A stretch of DNA of 64,000 nucleotides from Franzmannia pantelleriensis (GTDB lineage: Bacteria; Pseudomonadota; Gammaproteobacteria; Pseudomonadales; Halomonadaceae), in assembly GCF_900102875.1 (NCBI RefSeq), contig NZ_FNGH01000015.1:1-64000 (forward strand), written 5' to 3'. Shown here piece after piece: positions 38,087-47,730 of this stretch. The notes below the pieces were generated by a model. The model did not search any database and was not told the origin of the DNA. It saw only the letters and a list, made by a program, of their open reading frames with translations. The first letter of the stretch is position 1, and every line of letters starts with the position of its first letter. A program made the position numbers and the translations under genes.

Positions 38087-40727
38087 TGATCTGCACGAAT
38101 CGCTACGCGACAACGTACGCGTGCTCGGTGATAGCCTGGGGCGTACCATTGCCGACGACCAGGGTAGCGCCTTCGTCGACAAGATTGAGGCCATCCGCGG
38201 CTTCGCCAAGCGCGGCCGTCAAGGCGACCAGCCCAGCCGTCGGGAGCTGATCGAGTACCTGCGTAAGCTGCCCGACCGCGACCTGCTGCCGGTGACCCGC
38301 GCCTTCAACCAGTTTCTCAACCTGGCCAACATTGCCGAGCAGCACTACCGCGCCCGCTACCGCCGGGTCGAGGACTACAAGCCCGGCTCGCAGCCGGTGC
38401 TCGGCGAGCTATTGCAGCGTGCCGAGTCCGAGGGGCATGCGCCGCGCAAGCTGGTCGAGACCCTCGCCGGGATGCGTGTCGAACTGGTACTCACTGCCCA
38501 CCCTACCGAGGTCATCCGGCGCACCCTGATCCAGAAGTACGACGCCATCGACGACTGTCTGTCGGTCATCGAGGCCGCCGGCGATTATCCCGAGCAGTCG
38601 AGCCGTGCCCACGGCCGTCTCGAGGAGTTGATCAGCCAGGCCTGGCACACCGACGAGATCCGCCACGAGCGCCCCACGCCGGTGGATGAGGCGAAGTGGG
38701 GCTTTGCGGTGATCGAGAACTCCCTGTGGCAGGCAGTGCCAGACTTCCATCGCGATCTCGACAGCCTGCTGCTGGAGACCGCCGGCGAGCGTCTGCCGCT
38801 GGACGCCGCGCCGCTGCGTTTCGCGTCGTGGATGGGCGGCGATCGCGACGGCAACCCCAACGTGACCGCCAAGGTCACCCGCGAGGTGCTGCTGCTGGGG
38901 CGCTGGATGGCCGCCGATCTGTACCTGCGCGACCTCGAACAGCTCAAGGCCGAGCTGTCGATGTGGAAGGCCAACAGCGCGCTGAAGGCCGAGGTCGGCG
39001 ATGAGCCCGAGCCCTACCGGGCGCTGCTCAAGCGTCTCAGCACGCGGGTCGAAGCGACCCGTGACTGGGCCAAGGCGTGCCTCGATGGCCGCAGCCACGA
39101 GGGTGGGCCGATCATCGAGACCCGCGACCAGCTCTACGCGCCGCTGCTGGCGTGCTACCGCTCGCTATGCGATGTCGGACTCGACACCATTGCCAATGGC
39201 GCCCTGCTGGATACCCTGCGCCGGGTGGCGGTGTTTGGCGTGACCCTGACCAAGCTGGATGTGCGCCAGGAGTCGAGCCGCCACAGCCAGGTCTTCGAGG
39301 AGCTCACCGACTTCCTCGAGTTGGGCCACTATCGCGAGTGGGACGAGCAGCAACGCCAGGATTTCCTGCTCGCCGAGCTCGAATCCCGCCGTCCGCTGAT
39401 TCCGCGCCGCTGGGAGTGTTCCACCGAGACCCGTGAGGTGATCGACACCTTCCGGGTCATTGCCCGCGAGCAGCGCGAGGCACTCGGCACCTACATCATC
39501 TCGATGGCCGCGCAGCCCTCCGACGTGCTGGCCGTGGCGCTGCTCATGCAGGAGGTCGGTGGCGACGTGCGGTTGCCCATCGCGCCGCTGTTCGAGACGC
39601 TCGATGACCTCAATCGTGCCAGCGACGTGATCGACCGGTTATTGGCGCTGCCTGGCTATCGACGCCTGGTCGGCGATAGCCAGGAGGTGATGATCGGCTA
39701 CTCCGACTCGGCCAAGGATGCCGGCCAGCTGGCCGCCGCTTGGGCCCAGTATCGCGCCCAGGAGACCCTGGTCGAGGTATGCGACCGACACGCCGTGGAC
39801 CTGACCCTGTTCCACGGCCGCGGTGGCACCGTCGGCCGCGGCGGCGGTCCGGCCCACGCGGCGATCCTTTCCCAGCCGCCGGGTTCGGTGAACGGCAGCC
39901 TGCGGGTCACCGAGCAGGGCGAGATGATCCGCTTCAAGTTCGGCCAGCCGGAGATCGCGCTGCGCTCGATGGAGATCTACGCCTGCGCAGTGCTCGAAGC
40001 GACCCTGCTGCCGCCGCCGGCACCCAAGCCGCACTGGCGCGAAGAGATGGACCGCCTGGCCGAGATTGCCCACCGCGGCTACGTCGGGGTGGTGCGCGAG
40101 GACCCCGACTTCGTGCCCTATTTCCGCGCGGTGACGCCGGAAGGGGCGCTGGGCCGCCTGCCGCTGGGCTCCCGCCCCACCAAACGGCGCCAGGATGGTG
40201 GGGTCGAGACCCTGCGGGCGATTCCATGGATCTTTGCCTGGACCCAGACACGTCTGATGCTGCCGGCCTGGCTGGGCAGCGGGGACGCCTTCATTACCCG
40301 CCTGGAAGAGGAGGGAGGTCTCGAGCGGCTACGCGAGATGCGCCGTGAGTGGCCGTTCTTCGGCACCTACCTCGATATGCTCGAGATGCTGCTGGCTAAG
40401 GGGGATGTCGAGATCACCGCCTACTACGAGCGGCGGCTGGTCGATGAGCCGGCACTGCTGGCGCTGGGCAAGAATTTGCGCGAGCGCTTCACCCGCCTTC
40501 AGGGCGTGCTGCTCGAGATCCTCGATCAGCAGGCGCTGCTCGAGAACACGCCGCTGATTAGCCAGGCGATTGACGTGCGTAACCCCTACATCGACCCGCT
40601 GCATGGCCTGCAGGCCGAGCTGTTGCAGCGTAACCGCGATGCCGACGGGGCCATCAGCCCCGAATTGTCACGGGCGTTGATGGTGACCATGGCGGGGATC
40701 GCCGCCGGGCTGCGCAATACCGGTTAA
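38079..40727 (+). CDS. ppc: Phosphoenolpyruvate carboxylase
   Basis: An 882-residue PEPC that makes oxaloacetate from PEP and bicarbonate, an anaplerotic step. The catalytic His is in VLTAHPTEVIRRTL; other landmarks are WMGGDRDGNPNVTAKVT, YSDSAKDAGQLAAAW, FHGRGGTVGRGGGP and the C-terminal NTG end. Length matches E. coli. ATG at 38079 gives the usual start; the upstream open frame is inside mazG. Placement after mazG at the end of the relA unit suggests co-transcription. Confidence 0.96.
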   Translation: MSDDLHESLRDNVRVLGDSLGRTIADDQGSAFVDKIEAIRGFAKRGRQGDQPSRRELIEYLRKLPDRDLLPVTRAFNQFLNLANIAEQHYRARYRRVEDYKPGSQPVLGELLQRAESEGHAPRKLVETLAGMRVELVLTAHPTEVIRRTLIQKYDAIDDCLSVIEAAGDYPEQSSRAHGRLEELISQAWHTDEIRHERPTPVDEAKWGFAVIENSLWQAVPDFHRDLDSLLLETAGERLPLDAAPLRFASWMGGDRDGNPNVTAKVTREVLLLGRWMAADLYLRDLEQLKAELSMWKANSALKAEVGDEPEPYRALLKRLSTRVEATRDWAKACLDGRSHEGGPIIETRDQLYAPLLACYRSLCDVGLDTIANGALLDTLRRVAVFGVTLTKLDVRQESSRHSQVFEELTDFLELGHYREWDEQQRQDFLLAELESRRPLIPRRWECSTETREVIDTFRVIAREQREALGTYIISMAAQPSDVLAVALLMQEVGGDVRLPIAPLFETLDDLNRASDVIDRLLALPGYRRLVGDSQEVMIGYSDSAKDAGQLAAAWAQYRAQETLVEVCDRHAVDLTLFHGRGGTVGRGGGPAHAAILSQPPGSVNGSLRVTEQGEMIRFKFGQPEIALRSMEIYACAVLEATLLPPPAPKPHWREEMDRLAEIAHRGYVGVVREDPDFVPYFRAVTPEGALGRLPLGSRPTKRRQDGGVETLRAIPWIFAWTQTRLMLPAWLGSGDAFITRLEEEGGLERLREMRREWPFFGTYLDMLEMLLAKGDVEITAYYERRLVDEPALLALGKNLRERFTRLQGVLLEILDQQALLENTPLISQAIDVRNPYIDPLHGLQAELLQRNRDADGAISPELSRALMVTMAGIAAGLRNTG

Positions 40728-40730
40728 GCC

Positions 40731-41333
40731 TCATAGCTCGTGGCCGAGTACCACCTGGCAGATATCGGCAAACGAGCGCGCCCCGGGCAGCAGTGATAGG
40801 TCCAACCGCAGCGCGCGGCTGATGTCGGTAGCCGAGATCAGGCCGCGCAGCCGTGGTGGCTGCTCCCGGTCGCCTTGGGTGACAAGCAGGTACTGGTCGC
40901 CTGAGGCGCGCAGGGTTTCGATCAGTTGACCAACGCTCAAGCGTTCCAACTGGGCCAGCGGCATGGCGTGCAGCGACTCGCAGGGGGTCTGCACCATGCC
41001 TGCGGTCACCTCATTTCTGGCGATGTCATGCTGGTGCATGGCGATGGTGATACGACGTCCTCCGATAACCTCGCGTAGCGTCACGATGCCGCTCAGTCGG
41101 CCGGCAGCATCCATGACCAGCTGCTGCTGGACCTTGTGCTGCTCCATCGTGGCACGGGCCTCGTCGATGGGCGTGTCATAGGCAACGCCGGGTACCTCGA
41201 CACGGGACAGATCGATCATCACATCGAGGGCTGGGCTGTCCCATGACAGTGGAGCAGGTGGTTCTGGACGTTCGATTACCGGGTGTTGTTGCAGATAGCT
41301 CAGGCCGCGTTGCGCGTGCAGTGATAGGGTCAT
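40731..41333 (-). CDS. CBS-domain pair protein
   Basis: A 200-residue protein with two CBS motifs, about residues 60-125 (VAYDTPIDEARATMEQHKVQ, then GRLSGIVTLREVIG) and 128-190 (LERLSVGQLIETLRASGDQY, then LRGLISATDISRAL). CBS pairs usually bind adenine nucleotides and regulate a partner, but no catalytic domain is attached, so it probably acts as a nucleotide sensor. The start at 41333 has AGCGAGG nine bases upstream. It is divergent from a two-component operon, and a CTTAAG repeat lies between, so it may be a target of that system. Its end converges on ppc with a three-base gap. Confidence 0.8.
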   Translation of the reverse strand: MTLSLHAQRGLSYLQQHPVIERPEPPAPLSWDSPALDVMIDLSRVEVPGVAYDTPIDEARATMEQHKVQQQLVMDAAGRLSGIVTLREVIGGRRITIAMHQHDIARNEVTAGMVQTPCESLHAMPLAQLERLSVGQLIETLRASGDQYLLVTQGDREQPPRLRGLISATDISRALRLDLSLLPGARSFADICQVVLGHEL

Positions 41334-41403
41334 GTCAAGCATCCTCGCTTGGTCGGTTGAAGGGGCGAGGGGCACCTCGCTAGTGTTAGCTTGGCGAGCA
41401 TGG

Positions 41404-41420
41404 CTTAAGAAAGTCTTAAG
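41404..41420. promoter_or_regulatory. CTTAAG-N5-CTTAAG repeat (PmrA/QseB-type box)
   Basis: Two perfect CTTAAG hexamers (41404-41409 and 41415-41420) are separated by AAAGT. This is the exact layout of PmrA/BasR boxes in enterobacteria. CTTAAG is its own complement, so the site reads in both directions. It lies between the CBS gene and a response-regulator gene of the same OmpR subgroup, so autoregulation and control of the CBS gene are likely. Confidence 0.7.
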
Positions 41421-41461
41421 TAGGCATGGCGAAACTCAAACAGTGGCTACGGGACGCTGAT

Positions 41462-42121
41462 ATGCGAATACTCCTGGTCGAGGATGACCCGTCGCTTGGT
41501 GAGGGCATACGCGTGGCGCTGCATCGGGAGGGGTATACCGTCGACTGGCTGCGCCAAGGCGGTGACGCACTGGCCGCGCTCGACAGCGATACCTTCTCCG
41601 CCTTGGTACTGGACCTCGGCTTGCCTGATATGGATGGCCTCGACGTGCTCGCGGCACTGCGCCGACGCCATGCCCTGCCAGTGATCGTGCTTACCGCGCG
41701 GGATGCCCTGGCCGATCGGCTGCGCGGTCTGGACGGTGGCGCCGACGACTACGTGCTCAAACCTTTCGACCTGCCCGAACTGCTGGCCAGGCTGCGCGTG
41801 GTGACACGCCGCGGGGAGGGGCGTCGCTCTCCGCAGCTGCAGCTCGGCGAGCTAGTGATCGATGAAGCGCGACATGACGTGGTATGGCAGGGCCAGGCAG
41901 TGAAGTTGGGGCGGCGCGAGTTTGCCCTACTGCTGGAGTTGGCGCGTCACCCCGGCCAGGTGATTCCTCGCTCACGGCTGGAGAGCCTGCTCTACGGCTG
42001 GGACGAGGATGTCGAGTCGAACGCCCTGGAAGTGCATATTCATCATCTGCGCAAGAAGCTCGACAAGTCGCTGATCGTAACCACACGCGGCATCGGCTAT
42101 CGCCTCGAGGTGCCATCCTGA
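41462..42121 (+). CDS. OmpR-family response regulator, QseB/PmrA-like
   Basis: A 219-residue response regulator. The receiver has the acidic pair VEDD, the phosphoacceptor Asp51 in LVLDLGLPDMDG, the Thr in IVLTARD and the Lys in DYVLKPFDLPEL; the C-terminal winged helix contains LGRREFALLLELARHPGQVI and the recognition helix VHIHHLRKKL. Closest in feel to QseB/PmrA/BasR. ATG at 41462 gives the standard N-terminus; an earlier ATG at 41426 would start almost on the binding site. The stop and the kinase start share a base. Confidence 0.9.
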   Translation: MRILLVEDDPSLGEGIRVALHREGYTVDWLRQGGDALAALDSDTFSALVLDLGLPDMDGLDVLAALRRRHALPVIVLTARDALADRLRGLDGGADDYVLKPFDLPELLARLRVVTRRGEGRRSPQLQLGELVIDEARHDVVWQGQAVKLGRREFALLLELARHPGQVIPRSRLESLLYGWDEDVESNALEVHIHHLRKKLDKSLIVTTRGIGYRLEVPS

Positions 42122-43524
42122 TGAGGTCGATTCGCCGCTATCTGATCGTCACCCTGGCCCTGGTTCTCTCGCTTGCCACGCTGATCATCATCGCCGTCAT
42201 CTATCAGGTCACTCACCACAAGGCCGAGGATGTGCTCGATGTGCAGCTGAGTCTGCAGGGGCGGATCGTCGCCTCGCTGCTGGCGCCGGGGACCCCCGAG
42301 CAGGAGTATGCGCGGATTGCCCGCCACCTCGACCAGCCGGGCCATCCGTCGCGCTGGTTCGGTGATGAGGGGGACGCAGCACAGACGCCGGCCGCCGCCC
42401 CCTCGCGCTATCATCAGGATGAACGCATGCTCACCCTGGGCTTCTGGGAGGCGGATGGCTCGCCCTGGTTGATGGGCGCCGAGTGGAACGACGCCGGCCC
42501 GTTTCCGGCACCGCAACGCCAGGGCTATCGCTGGGAAACCTATGACGGCGAGCGCTGGCGGGTCTTCAGTCTGATTCTCGACGATCAGCAGCGCTGGCTA
42601 AGCATCGGCCTGCGCGAGGGGTTCCATGACGATCTCTCCTGGCAGCTGGCGTTGGGCAACCTGCTGCCGCTGCTGATCGCGCTGCCGGCGCTACTGCTGC
42701 TGGTGGGCCTGGTGGTGCATTACGGCTTGCGGCCGCTGGCGAGCCTGTCGCGCCAGGTCGCCGGACGCGACGCTGGCCAGCTGGGGCGTCTCCAACTCGC
42801 CGTTCCACGAGAGCTACAGCCGCTGCGTGACGCCCTGAACGACTTCATGGCGAGACTCGAGGAGGCGCTGGCAAGGGAGCGGCGCTTCAGTGCCGATGCC
42901 GCCCATGAGTTGCGCACCCCTCTGGCGGCACTGCGGGTGCATCTGGATAACGCCGTAGCCGGCGAGCGGGACGCCCTGCCGCGGGCCCAAGGCGGTATCG
43001 AGCGGCTGCAACGCGTCGTAGAGCAGCTGCTGGCGCTGGTGCGCCTGGATCAGGAAAACGACACCAGCCCGGTGTCGGTCAACCTGCTGGCGCTCAGCCA
43101 GGAACTGGCTGCGGAGGCCTGGCCTCAGGCGCATGCCCGTGACCAGCAGCTGTTCATCGATACCGATGAAGCGGTCTGGGTCGAGGGCAACGCCACCGAG
43201 CTGGGCATGTTGATTCGCAACCTGCTCGATAATGCCCTGCGCTATACGCCGCCGGGGGGTTGGGTGAGCGTCTCGATGGGCTACGCCGACGGGCGGGCCT
43301 GGCTGAGGGTATGCGACAGCGGGCCGGGCATCGATGAGACGCTGCTCGCCTTGGTTACCGAGCGCTTTCGACGTGGCAGCAACCGCGAGGTCGAAGGCAG
43401 TGGCCTGGGGCTGTCGATTGCGCGACAGGTCGCACGCCGCCAGGGGGTGACGCTGCAGCTGAACAATCGCCCCGAGGGTGGGTTGGCAGCGTGGCTGCGT
43501 TGGTCTCAGCCTACCGCGTCGTAA
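42121..43524 (+). CDS. Sensor histidine kinase, QseC/PmrB-like
   Basis: A 467-residue inner-membrane kinase paired with the regulator just upstream. It has a first membrane helix at about 8-28, a periplasmic domain of about 150 residues, a second helix at about 180-200, a HAMP-like linker, the H-box FSADAAHELRTPLAALRVHL, the N-box NLLDNALRYT and the G-boxes in VCDSGPGIDE and GSGLGLSIARQVARR. The signal is not known. The end overlaps the panE gene on the other strand by 19 bases. Confidence 0.9.
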   Translation: MRSIRRYLIVTLALVLSLATLIIIAVIYQVTHHKAEDVLDVQLSLQGRIVASLLAPGTPEQEYARIARHLDQPGHPSRWFGDEGDAAQTPAAAPSRYHQDERMLTLGFWEADGSPWLMGAEWNDAGPFPAPQRQGYRWETYDGERWRVFSLILDDQQRWLSIGLREGFHDDLSWQLALGNLLPLLIALPALLLLVGLVVHYGLRPLASLSRQVAGRDAGQLGRLQLAVPRELQPLRDALNDFMARLEEALARERRFSADAAHELRTPLAALRVHLDNAVAGERDALPRAQGGIERLQRVVEQLLALVRLDQENDTSPVSVNLLALSQELAAEAWPQAHARDQQLFIDTDEAVWVEGNATELGMLIRNLLDNALRYTPPGGWVSVSMGYADGRAWLRVCDSGPGIDETLLALVTERFRRGSNREVEGSGLGLSIARQVARRQGVTLQLNNRPEGGLAAWLRWSQPTAS

Positions 43525-44384
43525 AGAGCGCTCAGTTGCGGTGCCTCAAGGCCGTGGCGACGCGCGGCGTCGAGCAGCGGGCCGAGGATGGCGTCGCGCT
43601 CGGTAGGCCGCCCGGCGAGCACGTCTTGGAGCATCGAGGCGCGGTTGTTGGCGGTGCCCTCGATGACCCGCCACACCCGGGCTCGCCAGCCCTCCGCAGG
43701 CGGCGCAATGCCCTCGGCCTCCATGACCAGCACCAGTTCATCGATGAGCGCCTCGACCAGCGGTCGAAACGGCCGGTCGCGGAGCTGGCCGTTGCGGATC
43801 CGCCAGCGCGCCACCAGCGGATTGATGGCGGCGTTGACGGCCAGCTTGTGCCATAGCCGGGTATCGATATCGCCGACGGCCCGGCAGTGCAGGCCGGCGC
43901 GGCTCAGCAGCGCGGCCAGCCGCTCGGCGAGATCGGCATATGCGCCGTGGAGATGGCCGAGATAGGTCTCGCCGTGGCCGGCGTGCACCACGCCGTCCGC
44001 AGTGACATAGGCGCCTTCGCTGGTGGTGGCACACAGCACAGGCCCTGACCAGTCGCGGGTCAGTGTCCGTTGTACCCCGTAGCCGTTCTGCCACAGCACC
44101 AGCGCGGTATCGGGCGCCAGCTTCTGTGCGAGGCCATCCAGCGCCGCCTGTGCGTGATAGGCCTTGGTGGTGAGGTGCAGGGTGCCGCGGAAGGGTGCCG
44201 CGAGGCTGGCAGCCGTCTCACTGGTCAAACGTCGCTGCACGATGTGACCATCGGGGGCGGTGAGGGCCAGCCTGGTCGGCGGCGGACGACGCCCGAGCAG
44301 GGTGACCGGTGCCAGCTCGCTGAGCCGCACGGCGAGCAGACGGCCCAGCGCACCGGGCCCGACGATCAGCTGAGGCTGGGTCAT
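43506..44384 (-). CDS. panE: 2-dehydropantoate 2-reductase
   Basis: A 292-residue ketopantoate reductase that makes pantoate with NADPH for vitamin B5 and CoA. The Rossmann glycine motif is IVGPGALGRLLA near the N-terminus; TKAYHAQAAL and LWQNGYGVQ are the usual middle motifs; the catalytic Lys is in WHKLAVNAAINPLVARW; a later helix has NNRASMLQDVLAGRPTE. It is a normal-length member. Its start overlaps the stop of topB, so the two are co-transcribed. Confidence 0.92.
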   Translation of the reverse strand: MTQPQLIVGPGALGRLLAVRLSELAPVTLLGRRPPPTRLALTAPDGHIVQRRLTSETAASLAAPFRGTLHLTTKAYHAQAALDGLAQKLAPDTALVLWQNGYGVQRTLTRDWSGPVLCATTSEGAYVTADGVVHAGHGETYLGHLHGAYADLAERLAALLSRAGLHCRAVGDIDTRLWHKLAVNAAINPLVARWRIRNGQLRDRPFRPLVEALIDELVLVMEAEGIAPPAEGWRARVWRVIEGTANNRASMLQDVLAGRPTERDAILGPLLDAARRHGLEAPQLSALYDAVG

Positions 44385-46318
44385 GGCTTGCCCCCGGAGG
44401 GCTTGCCCGCCCGGCGCCGCTGAGTGGTGCGCTTCTTGCCTCGCGCGCTCTGCTTGCGAGCGGTGCCGCGTCGCGGTGGGGCGGCCTCGACGCCCTGGGC
44501 GCTGCCCAGGGCCTGGCGCATACGCCCGGCGTCGGCGGCACTCAGCAGGCTGCGCAGGTCGCCGAGTAGTGCGCCGAGAAACGCCTGTTCGTTGTCATCG
44601 GATTCGCTGATGCGACTCAGGCGCTGCTCCCACAGCGCGGTGCGCTCGGGGCGCGTGGCGGGATCGGGCAGCGAAGCGATCAGCGCATGGCCGGTGCGGG
44701 AGGCGTGCAGTGCGGCCTTGGCGCGCACCAGGTAGCCGCGATCGAGCAGCGTCTCGATGATGCCGGCACGGGTCGCTTCGGTGCCCAGGCCGTCCGATTC
44801 CCGCAGGGTGCGCTTGACGTCCGGGTCGTCGACATAGCGGGCGACGTTCATCATCGCCTTGATCAGGCTGGCGTCGTTGAAGGGCTCGGGGGGGCGCGTC
44901 TCGCGATCCTCGACCTCTGCAGCGCTGACCCGTGCCGGCTCGCCGCGCGTCAGCGGCGGCAGCGGCGGGGTCTCATCGCGGGTGGTGAACAGCGGCTTCC
45001 AGCCGGCCACCAGCAGTTCGCTACCGCTGGCCGTGAAGCGTTCGCCGAGGACCTCGAAACACGCCTTGATCTCGCGGGTTTCGAGGTGGGCGTGAAACTG
45101 CGCCAGCACGTTGCGCACCACCAGGCGGAAGACGTTGGCCTCCACCGCCGAGAGTCGCGCCATGTCGGGTATCTTGCCGGTAGGCGCCAGGGCGTGGTGG
45201 GCGCCAACCTTGGCATCGTCGAAGGCCCGGCCTCGGCGCGTGAAATCGGCGCCGCTGCACCATTCGGCGAGGGTCGCATCGGCCTGACATAGTCTCGGCA
45301 GCGCGTCGGCCAGAGGAGCGTGATGCGCGCGTGGCAGATAGCGGCAGTCCGAACGCGGGTAGGTGATCAGTGTATGCCGCTCGTAGAGCGCCTGGCAGGT
45401 ATCCAGCACCTGCTTGGCCGAGTACTTGTAGCGCCGTGCGGCATCGACCTGCAGCGCCGACAGCGAGTAGGGCAGCGGTGGCGCCTGGCGCTTGTCGCGA
45501 CTGTCGAGTTCGCTGAGCCGTCCCTCGGCGTCCGGCAGCCGGGCAGCCAGCTCGGCTGCCGGTGCGCGGGCCAGAAGCCGGCCCTGGTCATCGAGGGGAT
45601 GCTGCTCGCCGGGCTGCCACCAGGCACGTACCTGGCCCTGAGCGACGCTGAAATCGGCCCATAGCACATGGAAAGGGCGCGGCGTAAAGTTGGCGATCTC
45701 GAGGTCGCGGCGCACCACCAACCCGAGCACCGGGGTCTGCACTCGGCCCACCGAGAGCACGCCGTCGTGGCCGGCTTGACGACCGGTCAGGGTCCAGGCA
45801 CGGGTCAGATTGATGCCGTACAGCCAGTCGGCCCGGGCGCGGGTCTGCGCGGCACGATACAGCGCCTGGTAGCGGGCGTTATCCTCGAGTCGACCCAGCG
45901 CCCTGGCCACCGCCGGGCGATTGAGGTCGTTGATCAACAGCCGCTTGACGGGGCCTCGCCAGCGCAGATGCTCGATCACCTCCTGCACCAGCAGTTGGCC
46001 TTCGCGATCTGGGTCGCCGGCATGCACCACCTCGCTGGCCGCTTTTAGTAGCCGCCGGATTACCGCCAGCTGGCCGCGGGCCTTGGGGCGAGGCATCAAC
46101 TGCCAGGGATCGGGCACGATCGGCAGGTGGTCGAGCCGCCACTGCTTGTAGCGCGGGTCGTAGGCGTCGGGCGGTGCCTGCTCGAGCAGATGGCCGAGGC
46201 ACCAGGTCACGGTAGTGGTGCCTACCTCGATGGCGCCGTCGCTGCGGCGCGGCTGGCCGGGCAGGGCGTCGGCAATCGCCCTGGCCAGGCTGGGTTTTTC
46301 GGCGATGATCAGGCGCAT
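44381..46318 (-). CDS. topB: DNA topoisomerase III
   Basis: A 645-residue type IA topoisomerase that decatenates single-stranded regions with RecQ. It starts MRLIIAEKPSLARAIADALP (TOPRIM), has DPDREGQLLVQEV, the decatenation-loop region VLSVGRVQTPVLGLVVRRD, the active Tyr in LITYPRSDCRYLP and DGLGTEATRAGIIETLLDRG. The C-terminal tail is basic (KKRTTQRRR) without zinc fingers, as in E. coli TopB. ATG at 46330 would add four residues. It is divergent from the UbiB-like gene. Confidence 0.94.
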   Translation of the reverse strand: MRLIIAEKPSLARAIADALPGQPRRSDGAIEVGTTTVTWCLGHLLEQAPPDAYDPRYKQWRLDHLPIVPDPWQLMPRPKARGQLAVIRRLLKAASEVVHAGDPDREGQLLVQEVIEHLRWRGPVKRLLINDLNRPAVARALGRLEDNARYQALYRAAQTRARADWLYGINLTRAWTLTGRQAGHDGVLSVGRVQTPVLGLVVRRDLEIANFTPRPFHVLWADFSVAQGQVRAWWQPGEQHPLDDQGRLLARAPAAELAARLPDAEGRLSELDSRDKRQAPPLPYSLSALQVDAARRYKYSAKQVLDTCQALYERHTLITYPRSDCRYLPRAHHAPLADALPRLCQADATLAEWCSGADFTRRGRAFDDAKVGAHHALAPTGKIPDMARLSAVEANVFRLVVRNVLAQFHAHLETREIKACFEVLGERFTASGSELLVAGWKPLFTTRDETPPLPPLTRGEPARVSAAEVEDRETRPPEPFNDASLIKAMMNVARYVDDPDVKRTLRESDGLGTEATRAGIIETLLDRGYLVRAKAALHASRTGHALIASLPDPATRPERTALWEQRLSRISESDDNEQAFLGALLGDLRSLLSAADAGRMRQALGSAQGVEAAPPRRGTARKQSARGKKRTTQRRRAGKPSGGKP

Positions 46319-46416
46319 GGCGTGACTCATGGTCGTAGGTAGTGGATATTCTTCCAGTATCGCGACGGTCTCGCCAGGTGTACCCTTGGTTTTGAATGTA
46401 TAAGGTTTGTATCGAT

Positions 46417-47676
46417 ATGCGCGAGCGCGGACGAACACGACGACTACTCGGCCTGGGGGCACGCACCGGCGGCGCTATGCTCAAGAGTCGGCTGGGCGGT
46501 AGCAGCGACTGGCGGGCGCTGGGCGAGGCGCTGTTTGCCGGGCTCTCAGAGCTCAAGGGGCCGGCCATGAAGCTGGCCCAGATCATGTCGCAGTGGGACG
46601 ACCTGCTGCCACCGGATCTGGCCGACGAGCTGGCGCGGCTGCAGCGCCAGGCCGAACCCATGCCCTGGGCGCAGATTCGTCGCACCCTGGTCGAGGAGTA
46701 CGGCGATCTCGACAGCCACTTCCGCGAGGTCGAGGAGCGCCCCTTCGCCAGCGCCTCCATGGGCCAGGTGCACCGCGCCGTGACCCATGCCGGCGAGACC
46801 CTGGTACTCAAGGTGCAGTATCCGGGGTTGGCCGAGGTGCTGGAGAGCGATCTGGCGCAGGTGCGTCGCATGATGCGCCTGGGGCGCTGGTTCAAGGTGC
46901 CCCAGGCGCGCCTCGATGCGCTGTTCGAGGAGCTCGCTGACAGCCTGCGTGGCGAACTCGACTATCGCGCCGAGGCGGCGGCGCTGGCGCGCTATCGGCA
47001 GCGCTATGCCGAGCGTGAGGAGGTGGTGATTCCCGCGCCGGTGATGGACTTCTGCGGCCCGCGAGTGCTGGCCATGCAGTATGTGTCGGGCACGCCGCTG
47101 CGCGATCTGGAGCAGGCCGACATGGCGTGTCGTCAGCACATCGCCGAGGCGCTTGCCGACTGGCTGACCGAGGAGCTGTTTCGCTTCGGCGAACTGCATG
47201 CCGATCCCCACGCCGGCAACTTCGCCTGCGACGACCAGGGCCGACTGGTGATCTACGACCTGGGGGCGGTGATCGCGGTACCCGAGGAGCGGCTGGCGCA
47301 AATGCTTGAGTTGCTCGATGCCACCCTGGTGCACGACCCGCTGGCGATGGATGCTGCGCTGCTCAAGATGGGCGGACGCCAGGGCGAGGGCGCGCCGCTG
47401 GCGCTGTATCGAGAATCCGCCGAGGCGGTGGCGCCGCTGTTCGCGCCTGGCGAGCAGGACTTTGGCGATGTGCGCGTGCATCGTCGCCTGCGTGAACTGA
47501 GCCCACGGGTCTGGGCGGCGATGGATCGCCTGCAGCCGCCGGCGGATACCCTGCTGCTGTCGCGGGCACTCAACGGCCACTACTGGAATCTGGTGCGACT
47601 CGGTGCGCGGCTCGACATGCACGCGCGTAGCCAGCCGTTACTGGAGTGGGCGCGTCGGCGACGCGTCGAAGGGTGA
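46417..47676 (+). CDS. AarF/UbiB-family (ABC1/ADCK) atypical kinase-like protein
   Basis: A 419-residue ABC1-family protein, related to UbiB/COQ8, which support ubiquinone synthesis. Visible motifs are LKGPAMKLAQIMSQ at the place of the KxGQ motif (Gly replaced by Ala), the Ala-rich loop PFASASMGQVHRAV, LVLKVQYPG, ELADSLRGELDYRAEA, HADPHAGNF and VIYDLGAV. The kinase core is intact. It may be an ubiquinone-related kinase or another AarF member; there is no ubi operon near it. ATG at 46417 follows AAGG; an ATG at 46396 would add seven residues. Confidence 0.85.
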   Translation: MRERGRTRRLLGLGARTGGAMLKSRLGGSSDWRALGEALFAGLSELKGPAMKLAQIMSQWDDLLPPDLADELARLQRQAEPMPWAQIRRTLVEEYGDLDSHFREVEERPFASASMGQVHRAVTHAGETLVLKVQYPGLAEVLESDLAQVRRMMRLGRWFKVPQARLDALFEELADSLRGELDYRAEAAALARYRQRYAEREEVVIPAPVMDFCGPRVLAMQYVSGTPLRDLEQADMACRQHIAEALADWLTEELFRFGELHADPHAGNFACDDQGRLVIYDLGAVIAVPEERLAQMLELLDATLVHDPLAMDAALLKMGGRQGEGAPLALYRESAEAVAPLFAPGEQDFGDVRVHRRLRELSPRVWAAMDRLQPPADTLLLSRALNGHYWNLVRLGARLDMHARSQPLLEWARRRRVEG

Positions 47677-47730
47677 GCCTGCGCTTGCCGGCGTGTTAGA
47701 CTATCGCGATTTTTTTCGGCGGAGATGGCG

